A stretch of DNA of 32,604 nucleotides from an uncultured Adlercreutzia sp. (GCA_947426355.1 CANEDU010000010.1:1-32604), one strand, 5' to 3'; shown: positions 8,578 to 17,290, counted from the stretch's first letter. Numbers and translations: made by a program. The notes: generated from the sequence alone by a model not told the origin.

Positions 8578-10233
8578 ATGACAACGCCGGCGCTCCCCAT
8601 ATCCCCCGCCCTCGCCCAACTCGATATACGAGATGTTCTCGGGCATATGCCCGGAGGCTTTTTCGTCTACCATGCCGAGGGCGACGAGTCGCTGGTCTAC
8701 GCGAACGAGGCTTGTCTGCGTATCTTCGGCTGCGACACCGCCGAAGAGTTCGAAGAGCTTACGGGCAACACCTTCCCCGGTATGGTGCATCCCGAAGACA
8801 TCGATGCCGTGGAACATTCCATCAGCCGCCAGATTCAAGCCGACGAGTACTCCATGGATTATGTGGAGTACCGCATCATCCGCCGCGATGGGTCGGTGCG
8901 CTGGATCGAGGACTACGGCCATTATGTGTCGCTGGACGCGGGCGGCTTTTTCTACGTGTTCATCAACGATGCCACCGACAAGCTGCGCGAGCGCACCGAC
9001 GAGCTGGAGCGCGTCAACGCCGAGCTGCGCGAGGCCTACGCCCGCGAAATCGAGCACCGCACCATGCTGCGCAATGCGCTGTCCCAGGCCGAGGCGGCCA
9101 ATGTAGCGAAGAACACCTTCCTTTCGAATATGAGCCACGACATCCGCACGCCGCTGAACGCGGTGGTGGGCTACGCGTCGCTAATCTCGGCCCATGGGGA
9201 TGAAACCGACCGCGTGCGCGCTTACAGCGACAAGGTTCTGGCCGCTTCCGAGCAGCTGCTCGATGTGGTGAACGAGACGCTGGAAATAAGCCGTATGGAA
9301 TCGGGCCATGTGCAGCTGGCTGAATCGGAGTGCTCGCTTTCCGAGCTCGTCATGCAGGTGCGCATGGATTTAGTCGACCTGGCCGACCGCGAAGACGTCA
9401 CGTTGGAATGCGCCATCGAGCCTTTGGAGCACGACCGGGTGCTGGTGGATGCCGTGCGCCTGTCCCACGTGCTCATGCAGCTGGTAGACAACGGCATCAA
9501 GTACTCGCCGGCGGGCAGCACCGTGCGCCTTATGCTGGCCGAGCGCCCCGGCGCGCCCCAAGGTCTTGTCGGTTTCCGCTTCATCGTGGCCGACGAGGGC
9601 ATTGGCATGGAGCGCTCCTTCATGGACCGCATGTTCATGCCCTTCGAGCGCGAGAGCAACACCACGGCCTCCGGCGTGCAGGGCACAGGCCTCGGCCTCA
9701 CCATCGTGCGCAACGTGCTCGACCTCATGGAAGGCGATCTGTCGGTGGAAAGCACCCCGGGCGAGGGCTCTACCTTCACCGTGGACATCACGTTTCGCCA
9801 GGCTCCCGCCGACGCCGCCGCCGAGGCGCCTCGCCCCGGACGCGGCCGAGGGCCGGTGCACAACATCTTGCTGGTGGAAGACAACGAGCTCAACCGCGAA
9901 ATCGCCTGCTGCCTGCTCGATGACGCGGGCTACGAGGTGGACACCGCGGAAAACGGCGAGGTAGCCCTCGCTATGATCGAGCACGCCGATCCGCGAACGT
10001 ACGACTTGGTGCTCATGGACATCCAGATGCCGGTCATGGACGGCTATGCCGCCACCCGCGCCATCCGCAAGTTGGAAGACCCGACGCGCGCCACACTGCC
10101 CATCATCGCCGTGAGCGCCAATGCCTTCTCCGAAGATCGCAAGCGCTCTCTGGAAAGCGGCATGGACGCCCATCTTCCCAAGCCGCTCGACATCCACCGC
10201 CTCCAATCGCTCATCGAGACCGTCGTGCGATAA
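8578..10233 (+). CDS. Soluble PAS-domain hybrid sensor histidine kinase with C-terminal receiver
   Basis: The 551-aa protein has a PAS domain (about 15-135; GHMPGGFFVYHAEGDESLVYANEACLRIFG), a short coiled coil, and a HisKA domain with His187 in SHDIRTPLNAVVGYAS. An ATPase domain follows (DNGIKYS N box, DEGIGM G1, GTGLGL G2). A receiver domain ends it, with phospho-acceptor Asp481 in LVLMDIQMPVMDGYAAT. There are no membrane segments, so it senses in the cytoplasm. No separate response regulator or Hpt protein is adjacent, so the downstream partner is unknown. The track start GTG 8521 is possible, but ATG 8578 gives the more natural N-terminus; its Shine-Dalgarno is poor. It follows the WYL gene by 161 bases and ends in a clear terminator. 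Confidence 0.92.
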   Translation: MTTPALPISPALAQLDIRDVLGHMPGGFFVYHAEGDESLVYANEACLRIFGCDTAEEFEELTGNTFPGMVHPEDIDAVEHSISRQIQADEYSMDYVEYRIIRRDGSVRWIEDYGHYVSLDAGGFFYVFINDATDKLRERTDELERVNAELREAYAREIEHRTMLRNALSQAEAANVAKNTFLSNMSHDIRTPLNAVVGYASLISAHGDETDRVRAYSDKVLAASEQLLDVVNETLEISRMESGHVQLAESECSLSELVMQVRMDLVDLADREDVTLECAIEPLEHDRVLVDAVRLSHVLMQLVDNGIKYSPAGSTVRLMLAERPGAPQGLVGFRFIVADEGIGMERSFMDRMFMPFERESNTTASGVQGTGLGLTIVRNVLDLMEGDLSVESTPGEGSTFTVDITFRQAPADAAAEAPRPGRGRGPVHNILLVEDNELNREIACCLLDDAGYEVDTAENGEVALAMIEHADPRTYDLVLMDIQMPVMDGYAATRAIRKLEDPTRATLPIIAVSANAFSEDRKRSLESGMDAHLPKPLDIHRLQSLIETVVR

Positions 10234-10263
10234 CGGTTCTGCGCCGATTGTCCGCAGCACACG

Positions 10264-10291
10264 CAGGGGCGACTTCGGTCGCCCCTGTTTT
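10264..10291 (+). terminator. Rho-independent terminator after the hybrid kinase gene
   Basis: CAGGGGCGAC and GTCGCCCCTG pair perfectly around the stable tetraloop TTCG and are followed by TTTT on the plus strand. It is 30 bases beyond the kinase stop. Confidence 0.92.
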
Positions 10292-10320
10292 GTCGTGCGC
10301 CTTGTCCCCTCTTTTTCAAA

Positions 10321-11253
10321 CTACGAGAAATCGAACATGGCGGTAGACAGGTAGCGCTCACCGGTGTCGGGCAGGATGACCACGATGTTCTTGCCGGCAT
10401 TTTCCGGGCGGACGGCCAACTTCGCAGCGGCAGCCACAGCAGCGCCCGAGGAGATGCCCACGAGCAAGCCGTCATGGGCAGCCAGCTCACGACCGGCCTC
10501 GAAGGCCTCTTCGTCGGTGATGGCGATAACCTCGTCGTACACCTCGGTATCCAGCGTCTCGGGCACGAAGCCCGCGCCAATACCCTGAATCTTATGGGTG
10601 CCTGCGCGGCCCTCGGAAAGCACCGGAGAGCCCGCCGGTTCCACAGCCACCACCCGAATGTCCGGATTCTGGGACTTCAGATACGCCCCGGTGCCGGAGA
10701 TAGTGCCGCCCGTGCCCACGCCGGCCACCAGGATGTCGACCGCCCCGTCGGTGCCCTCCCAGATCTCGGGGCCTGTCGTGGCGAAATGCGTGGCCGGGTT
10801 CGCCGGGTTGGTGAACTGCGAGGGGATGAACGAATTCGGAATCTCGCGAGCCAGCTCCTCGGCGCGAGCAATGGCGCCCTTCATGCCCTTGGCACCCTCG
10901 GTGAGCACAAGCTCGGCCCCGTAAGCGCGCATGAGGTTGCGGCGCTCCACGGACATGGTCTCGGGCATGGCGATGATGATGCGGTTGCCCCGAGCCGCGG
11001 CAATGGCGGCAAGCCCAATGCCCGTATTGCCGGATGTGGGCTCGATGATAACCGTCTCATCGTCAATCTTGCCCTCAGCCACGGCGGCATCGATCATGGC
11101 CTTGGCAATGCGGTCTTTCACTGAGCCGCCGGGGTTGAACGACTCCACCTTGCCGATAAGCGTGGCCGGCAAATCGTGGTTGCGCTCGTAGTGGGTCAGC
11201 TCCACCAGCGGGGTGCGGCCGATCAGCTCGGCGACGCTTGCGTGGACGGTCAT
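10321..11253 (-). CDS. cysK: Cysteine synthase (O-acetylserine sulfhydrylase A)
   Basis: This is a 310-aa PLP enzyme that makes cysteine from O-acetylserine and sulfide. It has all fold-type II landmarks of CysK: PLP lysine Lys46 in NPGGSVKDR, the substrate loop PTSGNTGIGLA, the phosphate-binding VAGVGTGGTISG, and GISSGAAVAAA near the C-terminus. Length is typical of CysK; no CBS regulatory domain is present, arguing against cystathionine beta-synthase. ATG is preceded by AAAGGAT. It is divergent from a LysR regulator, an arrangement common for sulfur-assimilation genes. No serine acetyltransferase (cysE) lies in the window. Confidence 0.96.
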   Translation of the reverse strand: MTVHASVAELIGRTPLVELTHYERNHDLPATLIGKVESFNPGGSVKDRIAKAMIDAAVAEGKIDDETVIIEPTSGNTGIGLAAIAAARGNRIIIAMPETMSVERRNLMRAYGAELVLTEGAKGMKGAIARAEELAREIPNSFIPSQFTNPANPATHFATTGPEIWEGTDGAVDILVAGVGTGGTISGTGAYLKSQNPDIRVVAVEPAGSPVLSEGRAGTHKIQGIGAGFVPETLDTEVYDEVIAITDEEAFEAGRELAAHDGLLVGISSGAAVAAAAKLAVRPENAGKNIVVILPDTGERYLSTAMFDFS

Positions 11254-11285
11254 GGGTAATCCTTTCTCGAGATTCGCTTGGCCCT

Positions 11286-11313
11286 ATCCTAACGGGAGCT
11301 TCGCCCCCGTCAA
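11286..11313 (-). promoter_or_regulatory. cysK promoter
   Basis: On the minus strand TTGACG (11313-11308) and TAGGAT (11291-11286) are separated by 16 bp, about 32 bases before the cysK ATG. The match to housekeeping -35/-10 consensus is good. Confidence 0.65.
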
Positions 11314-11405
11314 CCGAAGCCGCTATAGCACTTTCCGATGGCGCGAAACCGTAAGAAACCTGCGCTCGCTATCATGTTCTCTTCCCGTCGGGGATTTTTT
11401 CGCCG

Positions 11406-11434
11406 TATAATGTCCAGCGTATTACTAGACTAAT
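11406..11434 (+). promoter_or_regulatory. LysR gene -10 element and LysR-box-like dyad
   Basis: A perfect TATAAT is at 11406-11411; no good -35 is visible. Just downstream the 14-mer ATTACTAGACTAAT (11421-11434) is a near palindrome of the size expected for a LysR recognition site. Its position over the start of transcription would suit autorepression (inference). Confidence 0.5.
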
Positions 11435-11459
11435 TGAACCACCGTCATAGGAGCGTCCC

Positions 11460-12386
11460 ATGACCTTGCAGCAGCTGCGCTACCTCATCGCCATCGCGAA
11501 CCACGGCTCCATTTCCGCGGCGGCCCACACGCTGTATGTGTCGCAATCGAGCCTGTCGGTGGCCGTGCGCGACATCGAGCGCGAGACCGGCGTCACCATC
11601 TTCGAGCGCAGCAATCGCGGCATCACGCTCACCAGCGACGGCATCGAGCTTTTGGGCTACGCCCGCCAAGTGGTGGAGCAGGCCGACCTCATGGACGAGC
11701 GCTACTCCGGCCGCGGCGAGCGCGCCACGCAACGGCTGGCCATCACCTCCCAGCACTACGCCTTCGTCGTTGAGGCGTTCTTGGAGCTGGCCGAGCAGTA
11801 CGAGGGCGAGGGCTACAACTTCAGCCTGCGCGAGACCCGCACCGCCGAGGTCATCGAAGACGTGCGCGATTTCCGCAGCGATTTAGGCGTGCTGTACCTG
11901 TCCACCTTCAACGAAAGCGTCATCGGGCATGCGCTGGAAGACGCGAACCTCTCGTTCAACCTGCTGTTCACCGCCCAGCCCCATGTGTTCGTGAGCGCCA
12001 CCCACCCCTTGGCCGACCGCGCCGAAGTGACGGTGGAGGATTTGGAAGACTACCCCCGCTACGCCTTCGAGCAGGGGTCGAACAACTCGTTCTTCTACGC
12101 GGAAGAGCCCTTGGCCGAGCTGCCCCACAGCAAGTGCATCGCCGTCAGCGACCGCGGCACGCTTTCGAACCTGCTCGCCCATCACAACGGCTACACCATC
12201 TCCACCGGCGTGCTCTCCAGCGAAATGCACACGGGCATCGCCAGCGTTCCCTTGCAGACCAAAGAGCTCATGCGCGTGGGCTACCTCGTCCACAACGAGC
12301 GCCAGCTATCGCCTTTGGCCCAAAGCTACATCGAGAAGCTGAATCTGTTCGTGGAAGGCTACCAGATAGGTCTTGCGGGCCTGTAA
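11460..12386 (+). CDS. LysR-family transcriptional regulator
   Basis: The 308-aa protein has the N-terminal LysR winged helix (residues 1-60: MTLQQLRYLIAIANHGSIS, AAHTLYVSQSSLSVAVRDIE, GVTIFERSNRGITLTSDG). A periplasmic-binding-protein-like effector domain follows (about 90-300). Shine-Dalgarno GGAGCG precedes the ATG. It is divergent from cysK across 206 bases and convergent with a LuxR gene 29 bases beyond its stop. By position it is a candidate regulator of cysK sensing a sulfur metabolite such as O-acetylserine. It is not clearly CysB, so no symbol is given. Confidence 0.92.
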   Translation: MTLQQLRYLIAIANHGSISAAAHTLYVSQSSLSVAVRDIERETGVTIFERSNRGITLTSDGIELLGYARQVVEQADLMDERYSGRGERATQRLAITSQHYAFVVEAFLELAEQYEGEGYNFSLRETRTAEVIEDVRDFRSDLGVLYLSTFNESVIGHALEDANLSFNLLFTAQPHVFVSATHPLADRAEVTVEDLEDYPRYAFEQGSNNSFFYAEEPLAELPHSKCIAVSDRGTLSNLLAHHNGYTISTGVLSSEMHTGIASVPLQTKELMRVGYLVHNERQLSPLAQSYIEKLNLFVEGYQIGLAGL

Positions 12387-12415
12387 GCCCCAAAGCGCCC
12401 GCGCCCGCGCGTCGT

Positions 12416-13831
12416 CTACTCCTGCGGCGCAGTCTCCCGTTGGTCGATGCCCAGAAGATCGAACAGCTCCTGACGCGTATGGATGTCCAGCTTCTGGTAG
12501 ATATGACGCACGTGGGCTTTGGCCGTGCCGTTGGCGATGAGCAGCTCGCGCTCGATAATGCCCACGGTCTTATGCTGGGCCAGCAGCAAGAGCACCTCCT
12601 CCTCGCGGGCCGACAGCTTGTAGGTGCGCGCGATTTCGGTGCAGCGGTCGGCGAGCTCCTGCTTGTGAATCATGTCCGCAGAGTCCGTGCCGCCGGCAAG
12701 GAAATTGGCGCCCCAGCGACTCGAGAGATCACGCTCGGAGAGCAGCACCATCGTGGCAAACACCACAGCCACCACGGCGAGCACCGATACGGCCACGTCT
12801 CCCATAGCGCCGAAGGCTTCGAAGCCCTCCACACCGTCGGCCGTTACGCGTCCAAGCCACATGAACACCTGGCGCACCCCTCGCTCGATGCCAAAGAGCC
12901 AGACCGCCGAAACGCCATAGCGATAGCAGATATTGGCGCAAATAAGCATGATGAGAATCGACTGCGCCGTATAAGCCGCCGTCATGCAAAAGTTCGCCGC
13001 CTGTCCCGGCACATGTCCGAAAACCGGCACGAGGAACAGGGCGATGACCGTGAGGGGCAGTGCGAAGCGATAGATGAGCGAGAAATCGAAGCGGCCGCCG
13101 CGGAAGGCGACTCCCAAAAAGACAAGGACCGCCACGCATACGGCTCCAGGAGCCGAATGGGGGCCGAAGGACCCCACGTACATGCCGCCTTCCATAAGGC
13201 CGTAACCGAAAGCGTAGGCCGCCATAAACAGCACGGCTTTCCACGGCACGGAGAACTGGGTCCACGTTGTTGCCGGACGCTCGGGCGGCGGCAACAGAGA
13301 GAAGCCGCGGCGGGCGGCCATGAGCGACACGGCGGGCAGAAGAGCCGTCATAACGAACAACCACGGCAGCATGAAGCCGCGATACATGTACAGCACCAAG
13401 GCGCCGACAACGATGGAAGCCGAATAGTACAGCGCAACACGCAAAGGGTTAAGACAGCCGTACAACTCGCTCCAAACGAGAATCATCAAGGCAATGCCGA
13501 AGCCACCCACCACGGCGGCCACATACCCCGACCACGAGGCTACCGTCGGCACCCAGCAGCTCGCGAACATCAACACCGTCGAAACCGTCAGAGCCACCCC
13601 GCCGAGCACAAACGGCGCACGCTTGTTGAAGAACGGGCCAATGCGGCGAGCAAGCAGCGTGCACGCGATGGCAGTCGCCACCATGGTCCAATCGAAGAAA
13701 TCGCGCACCGTCACCGTGGCGGAGGGAAACGAAACGAACGTCCCCACAAACACAATCTCAATCCACGCGCGATAGAGTCCCAGGCCGAGGAAGACCACCG
13801 GTATGGCAAACGCAGCTTGCGCTCGTCGCAA
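12416..13831 (-). CDS. LuxR-type regulator with N-terminal multi-pass membrane domain
   Basis: The 471-aa protein carries about twelve hydrophobic segments over residues 1-390, then a C-terminal LuxR/GerE helix-turn-helix (about 405-465: YKLSAREEEVLLLLAQHKT...GTAKAHVRHIYQKLDIHTRQELFDLL). Such one-component membrane regulators are abundant in Eggerthellaceae, where they commonly sit beside oxidoreductase genes. The membrane part resembles a transporter-like fold; its ligand is unknown. The start appears to be TTG with GAGGAT just upstream; no better ATG exists before the first helix. It is divergent from flavoprotein 1 across a 387-base region, so it probably controls that gene (inference). 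Confidence 0.88.
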   Translation of the reverse strand: MRRAQAAFAIPVVFLGLGLYRAWIEIVFVGTFVSFPSATVTVRDFFDWTMVATAIACTLLARRIGPFFNKRAPFVLGGVALTVSTVLMFASCWVPTVASWSGYVAAVVGGFGIALMILVWSELYGCLNPLRVALYYSASIVVGALVLYMYRGFMLPWLFVMTALLPAVSLMAARRGFSLLPPPERPATTWTQFSVPWKAVLFMAAYAFGYGLMEGGMYVGSFGPHSAPGAVCVAVLVFLGVAFRGGRFDFSLIYRFALPLTVIALFLVPVFGHVPGQAANFCMTAAYTAQSILIMLICANICYRYGVSAVWLFGIERGVRQVFMWLGRVTADGVEGFEAFGAMGDVAVSVLAVVAVVFATMVLLSERDLSSRWGANFLAGGTDSADMIHKQELADRCTEIARTYKLSAREEEVLLLLAQHKTVGIIERELLIANGTAKAHVRHIYQKLDIHTRQELFDLLGIDQRETAPQE

Positions 13832-14218
13832 AAGCGATCCTCTGTCTTGCTACGTCTCCTGCTACGCTCCCTCTGTCGTCGAAGCGCAATCGGCCACGAT
13901 GACCTTCCCTCCTCACTCAAAACCGCTCTTCAGTTGTCGGGGGTTTGAAAAGATGATGGCTCGAATTATAAATCATCGACGCCCCTTGCCGCTTCCCGAG
14001 CCCCTCCCAAAAGCCTTCCTCATTCCAAAATAAAGGGTTATAGGAGGGGGTTATAGGGCGGATAAGGGTCCTGGGTTACGAAATTAGACCATCATTTTGC
14101 CCCATCGGTCGATGCGCGAGGATGCTCGAGATTTTATGGTGTCGGCAGCAAGACGGCCGGATGCCGTTTGCGGAGCGCCGAAGCGCGGCGCTCGTCTAGC
14201 TTACCAAGGAGGGAATTT
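13832..14218. promoter_or_regulatory. Divergent control region between LuxR regulator and flavoprotein 1
   Basis: This 387-base region contains no gene. For the leftward LuxR gene, TATAAT is at 13970-13965 (minus), flanked by a GATGAT-N14-ATCATC inverted repeat (13952-13977). It has no consensus -35. A cluster of direct GGGTTA repeats lies at 14035-14082. For flavoprotein 1 the Shine-Dalgarno AAGGAGG is at 14206-14212, but I see no convincing -35/-10 pair. This suggests activator-dependent transcription. Confidence 0.5.
14035..14082. repeat. Direct repeats GGGTTATAGG with 13-bp period
   Basis: GGGTTATAGG occurs at 14035-14044 and again at 14048-14057 (13-bp offset). A diverged copy, GGGTTACGAA, lies at 14073-14082, 25 bp further on. 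The spacing suggests iterated binding sites for a regulator, plausibly the divergent LuxR protein (inference). Confidence 0.55.
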
Positions 14219-15832
14219 ATGGCTAGCATTTCTCGCAGGGATCTGTTCAAGTTCGGCGGCGTGGCCGCCGCGGGCGCCATGGGCGCGTCCATGCTCGGGG
14301 GCTGCGCGCCCCAGCAGCCGGTAGCCGCCACCGGCGAGGGCGCCGCGGCAGCCGGAGACGGCACCCCGGCGTTCTTCGTGAAGCCCGAGCCCATCACCGA
14401 CATCGCCGACACCCGCGATTACGTCTTCGTGGTCATCGGCGCCGGCGCTGCGGGCGTGCCCGCCGCCATCTCGGCCCACGAGGCCGGCGCGAAGGTGGCG
14501 CTGCTTCAGAAGGAGGCCACGGCGGTGTCCCAGGGCAACACCTGCGACTCCATCATCGTTGAAGAGACGGCTCCCGGCGGCGTGGAGGCCGTGGTGTCTC
14601 TCATCAACGCCGACTGCTGCCATATGTCCGATCGCGAGCAGGTGCGCCTGTGGGCCTACAACTCCGGCGAGGCCTTGAAGTGGCTGTGGAACATCGGCGA
14701 GCAGGCCGGCGCCCAGATGGTCGACTCCACCGCCAAGTGGACCAGCAACATCGGCAACATCAACGGCTACGACGTCACCTACTTCGCCTTCGACTTCGGT
14801 CCGAAGCCCTACAACACCGGCAACGGCATGCGCGACATCGCCGATTGGGCCGAGCAGCAGGGCGTTGAGATCTTCTACTCCACCCCGGCCGCCCAGCTCG
14901 TGCAGGACGAGTCCGGCGCCGTGACCGGCGTCATCGCCGAGGGCGCCGACGGCTACATCCAGTTCAATGCCGCCAAGGGCGTCATCGTGGCCACGGGCGA
15001 CTACGAGAACGACGACGAGATGATGGCCTACTACGAGCCGGCCATGGCCAACATCTACCGCAAGGAGCAGAACAAGACCGGCGACGGCCAGAAGATGATG
15101 GTGTGGGCGGGCGCCTGCATGGAGGACGCCTGCGGCTCCAAGGTGCAGCACGACTTCGACGCCGGCCCGGGCTCCATGGCCGACATGCCGTTCTTGGCCG
15201 TGAAGAACGATGGCTCGCGCTTCTGCAACGAGGCCGCCTGCGAGATGGCCGTCATGGGCAACTTCCTGCGCAGCGAGGCCGACCAGGGTTGGTACAGCCA
15301 GATCTTCGACAGCAACTACATGGCCGACACCGAGGGCTGGCCGGGAGTGGCCCTGCCGCCCGAGGCCATGGCGAGCTACATGCCCGAGGTCGAGGGCGAG
15401 AAGACCGGCGTCTACGAGAGCCTCATCAACACCTTCTCTGCCGATACCCTGGAAGAGCTCGGCCAGAAGCTCGGCCTGACCGACGTCGATGCCTTCGTGA
15501 AGACCGTCGAGCGCTACAACGAGCTGGCCGAGAAGGGCATCGATGAGGACATGGGCAAGCCGGCCCAGTTCCTGAAGGCCATCAAGCAGCCTCCCTTCTA
15601 CGGCATCCATCGTCACATCGGCCTGTCCACCATCATTCACGGCGTGAACGTGAACAAGGACATGCAGGTGCTGAACGCCGACGGCGAGCCCATCGAGGGT
15701 CTGTACGCCATCGGCAACTGCGCCGGCAACTTCTTCGGCAGCCCCGACTACCCCATGACCGTGCCCGGCCTCTCTCTCGGCCGCTGCCACACCCAGGGCT
15801 ACGTCGTCGGCCGCGCCGTGGCCGGCAAGTAA
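14219..15832 (+). CDS. Tat-exported lipoprotein flavoprotein 1, fumarate reductase/succinate dehydrogenase flavoprotein family
   Basis: The 537-aa precursor starts MASISRRDLFKFGG (twin arginine 6-7) and has a lipobox-like MLGGC (Cys29). It is therefore predicted to be exported folded by Tat and anchored to the outer face of the membrane. The FAD-binding Rossmann motif is VVIGAGAAGVPAAISAHEAG (about residue 75), with the second dinucleotide strand GVIVATGDYENDDEM. The C-terminus reads GLYAIGNCAGNFFGSPDYPMTVPGLSLGRCHTQGYVVG, the FAD_binding_2 closing motif with an Arg. No CxxCH heme site or FMN-binding domain is present. The substrate is unknown; family members reduce fumarate, urocanate, cinnamates and other enoates. 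ATG 14219 is set by AAGGAGG; the track's 17 earlier codons are spurious. A terminator follows at 15884. Confidence 0.92.
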   Translation: MASISRRDLFKFGGVAAAGAMGASMLGGCAPQQPVAATGEGAAAAGDGTPAFFVKPEPITDIADTRDYVFVVIGAGAAGVPAAISAHEAGAKVALLQKEATAVSQGNTCDSIIVEETAPGGVEAVVSLINADCCHMSDREQVRLWAYNSGEALKWLWNIGEQAGAQMVDSTAKWTSNIGNINGYDVTYFAFDFGPKPYNTGNGMRDIADWAEQQGVEIFYSTPAAQLVQDESGAVTGVIAEGADGYIQFNAAKGVIVATGDYENDDEMMAYYEPAMANIYRKEQNKTGDGQKMMVWAGACMEDACGSKVQHDFDAGPGSMADMPFLAVKNDGSRFCNEAACEMAVMGNFLRSEADQGWYSQIFDSNYMADTEGWPGVALPPEAMASYMPEVEGEKTGVYESLINTFSADTLEELGQKLGLTDVDAFVKTVERYNELAEKGIDEDMGKPAQFLKAIKQPPFYGIHRHIGLSTIIHGVNVNKDMQVLNADGEPIEGLYAIGNCAGNFFGSPDYPMTVPGLSLGRCHTQGYVVGRAVAGK

Positions 15833-15883
15833 GCACCTGCCACCCGGCGGCTTTCGCCGCACCTCCCTACCCTCCCAAGTGTT

Positions 15884-15914
15884 CGGGGCGCCTGAAGGCG
15901 CCCCGTCGCTTTTT
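15884..15914 (+). terminator. Rho-independent terminator after flavoprotein 1
   Basis: CGGGGCGCC and GGCGCCCCG form a 9-bp GC stem with loop TGAA, followed by TCGCTTTTT on the plus strand, 50 bases past the stop. Confidence 0.9.
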
Positions 15915-16001
15915 CGAGGTGTAGAAGATATCGCAGAACGTCCCGTTCGCAAAGCAGCGCCTTTAGGGGCTATTGAACGTTATCGAATTTGACGCCTCAA
16001 G

Positions 16002-17126
16002 CTAGAAAGCCCTCACGATGGTGCCGCCGCCGAGGACTTCGTCTCCGTCGTAGAGGACGACGGATTGACCGGGCGCAGCGGAACGCTGGAACTCGTCGAA
16101 GACGACGGTCAGCTCATCGTCGCCGGACATTTCGACCGTAGCAGCTACCGGGCGTTGGCGATAATGGGTCTTCACCTGAACCGCCCGCGGACCCGCGAAG
16201 GACTCGCCGCCGATGAGATTAACGTCGCGAGCCACAACGCCATGGCTCAGCGTCTCGTCTTTGAAGCCGACGACGAGGCGATTGGCCGTCAAATCCTTCT
16301 CCAACACATACAGCGGCTCGGGTGCCGCCACACCGATGCCCTTGCGCTGACCTATGGTGTAATGGACAAGCCCGCCATGCTCCCCCAGCACCCGGCCCTC
16401 CCGATTCACGATGTCCCCCGGCTCAAACGCAGCAGCCGCGCCGCAATGCCCCTCGATGAACCCGACGTAATCGCCGTCGGGCACAAAGCAGATGTCCTGG
16501 CTTTCGGGCTTTTCCGCTGTCACGAACCCATGGGCGCGGGCCAGCTCGCGCACTTCGTCCTTGGTCAAATCGCCCAAGGGGAACAACATGTGGGCCAGGG
16601 TATCCTGGGTCAGGTGGTACAGCACGTAGCTTTGGTCCTTAGCCCCGTCGCGGGCCTGCAAGAGCTTCCAGCGCCCTGCGGCCTCATCCCATGCCCGACG
16701 GGCGTAGTGTCCCGTGGCCACGTAATCGAGCCCCATCTCGCGCCGACTCCGCTGCAAGGCCTCGAACTTCAAATGGCGGTTGCAGTCGATGCACGGATTC
16801 GGCGTCCGCCCGCACAGATAGGCATCGCAGAACCGGTCGACAACCGCCTCGCCGAAGCGATTGCGCAGGTCGAAGACGTGGTGGTCCACGCCCAGACGCC
16901 GGCAAACCGTCCGTGCGTCTTCCACATCGGCGCTCGACCCGCAGCTCGCGCCGTCCTCGTCCTTCGCCACGTCTTCTGCCGGTGCGCCATCGCGAAGCAC
17001 CATGGTGGCACCAACGACCTTATAGCCGGCCTCTTGCAGCAGCAGCGCGCATACCGAGCTATCGACACCGCCGCTCATGGCGGCCATAACCGTGCCAATG
17101 CCGTCTTTTTTCTTCCGTAGATTCAT
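16002..17126 (-). CDS. mnmA: tRNA-specific 2-thiouridylase
   Basis: The 374-aa enzyme thiolates U34 of tRNA-Lys, -Glu and -Gln. The N-terminal PP-loop is AAMSGGVDSSVCALLLQEAG. The catalytic cysteine pair is Cys112 in CGRTPNPCIDCN and Cys213 in PESQDICFVPDGDY. The C-terminal half has the MnmA barrel signatures GEHGGLVHYTIGQRKGIGVA and LYVLEKDLTANRLVVG. There is a Cys/Asp-rich insertion around residues 48-70. No Shine-Dalgarno precedes the ATG; TAAGAT lies exactly six bases upstream, suggesting a leaderless mRNA. It is divergent from the thiM leader. Confidence 0.96.
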   Translation of the reverse strand: MNLRKKKDGIGTVMAAMSGGVDSSVCALLLQEAGYKVVGATMVLRDGAPAEDVAKDEDGASCGSSADVEDARTVCRRLGVDHHVFDLRNRFGEAVVDRFCDAYLCGRTPNPCIDCNRHLKFEALQRSRREMGLDYVATGHYARRAWDEAAGRWKLLQARDGAKDQSYVLYHLTQDTLAHMLFPLGDLTKDEVRELARAHGFVTAEKPESQDICFVPDGDYVGFIEGHCGAAAAFEPGDIVNREGRVLGEHGGLVHYTIGQRKGIGVAAPEPLYVLEKDLTANRLVVGFKDETLSHGVVARDVNLIGGESFAGPRAVQVKTHYRQRPVAATVEMSGDDELTVVFDEFQRSAAPGQSVVLYDGDEVLGGGTIVRAF

Positions 17127-17132
17127 GCGAGC

Positions 17133-17138
17133 ATCTTA
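17133..17138 (-). promoter_or_regulatory. mnmA -10 element (leaderless start)
   Basis: TAAGAT on the minus strand ends six bases before the mnmA ATG, so transcription would begin at or next to the start codon. No convincing -35 is seen. It abuts the inverted repeat at 17137-17158. Confidence 0.45.
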
Positions 17139-17158
17139 GCACGGACCCGACCGTGCTA
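17137..17158. repeat. Perfect inverted repeat between mnmA and the thiM riboswitch
   Basis: TAGCACGG and CCGTGCTA pair perfectly around ACCCGA. It lies immediately before the P1 stem of the riboswitch and overlaps the mnmA -10 element. It may be an operator for mnmA or a hairpin at the 5' end of the thiM transcript. Confidence 0.55.
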
Positions 17159-17159
17159 C

Positions 17160-17268
17160 CCTACGACCCATGCAGGGGTACCGCCCTGCGGCACCGCCAG
17201 GAGCCGCGATGCGGTTGAGAGGGCCTTGCGCCCAACCCTTCGAACCTGTCAGCTAACACTGTCGTAGG
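17160..17268 (+). ncRNA. TPP riboswitch (THI box) upstream of thiM
   Basis: The P1 stem is CCTACGAC (17160-17167) paired with GTCGTAGG (17261-17268). Conserved THI-box segments follow in order: GGGGTACC, then GCGGTTGAGA (the CTGAGA region), ACCCTTCGAACCTGTC, and GTCGTAGGGA at the end. The aptamer binds thiamine pyrophosphate. The intrinsic terminator just downstream makes this a transcription-attenuation switch for thiM, with the thiamine-binding gene beyond as possible read-through. Confidence 0.94.
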
Positions 17269-17290
17269 GAGCATGCTCACGAGCAAAAGG

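Noticed and set aside
10044-10580. 178-aa minus-strand frame spanning the kinase end and the cysK end
   Set aside because: It crosses the kinase terminator and overlaps both real genes out of frame; no motif.
12134-13948. 604-aa open frame on the plus strand
   Set aside because: Antisense to the LuxR membrane regulator, His/Arg/Gln-rich and without any motif.
14201-15952. 583-aa open frame on the minus strand
   Set aside because: Exact antisense shadow of flavoprotein 1, whose Tat signal, RBS and FAD motifs identify the real strand.
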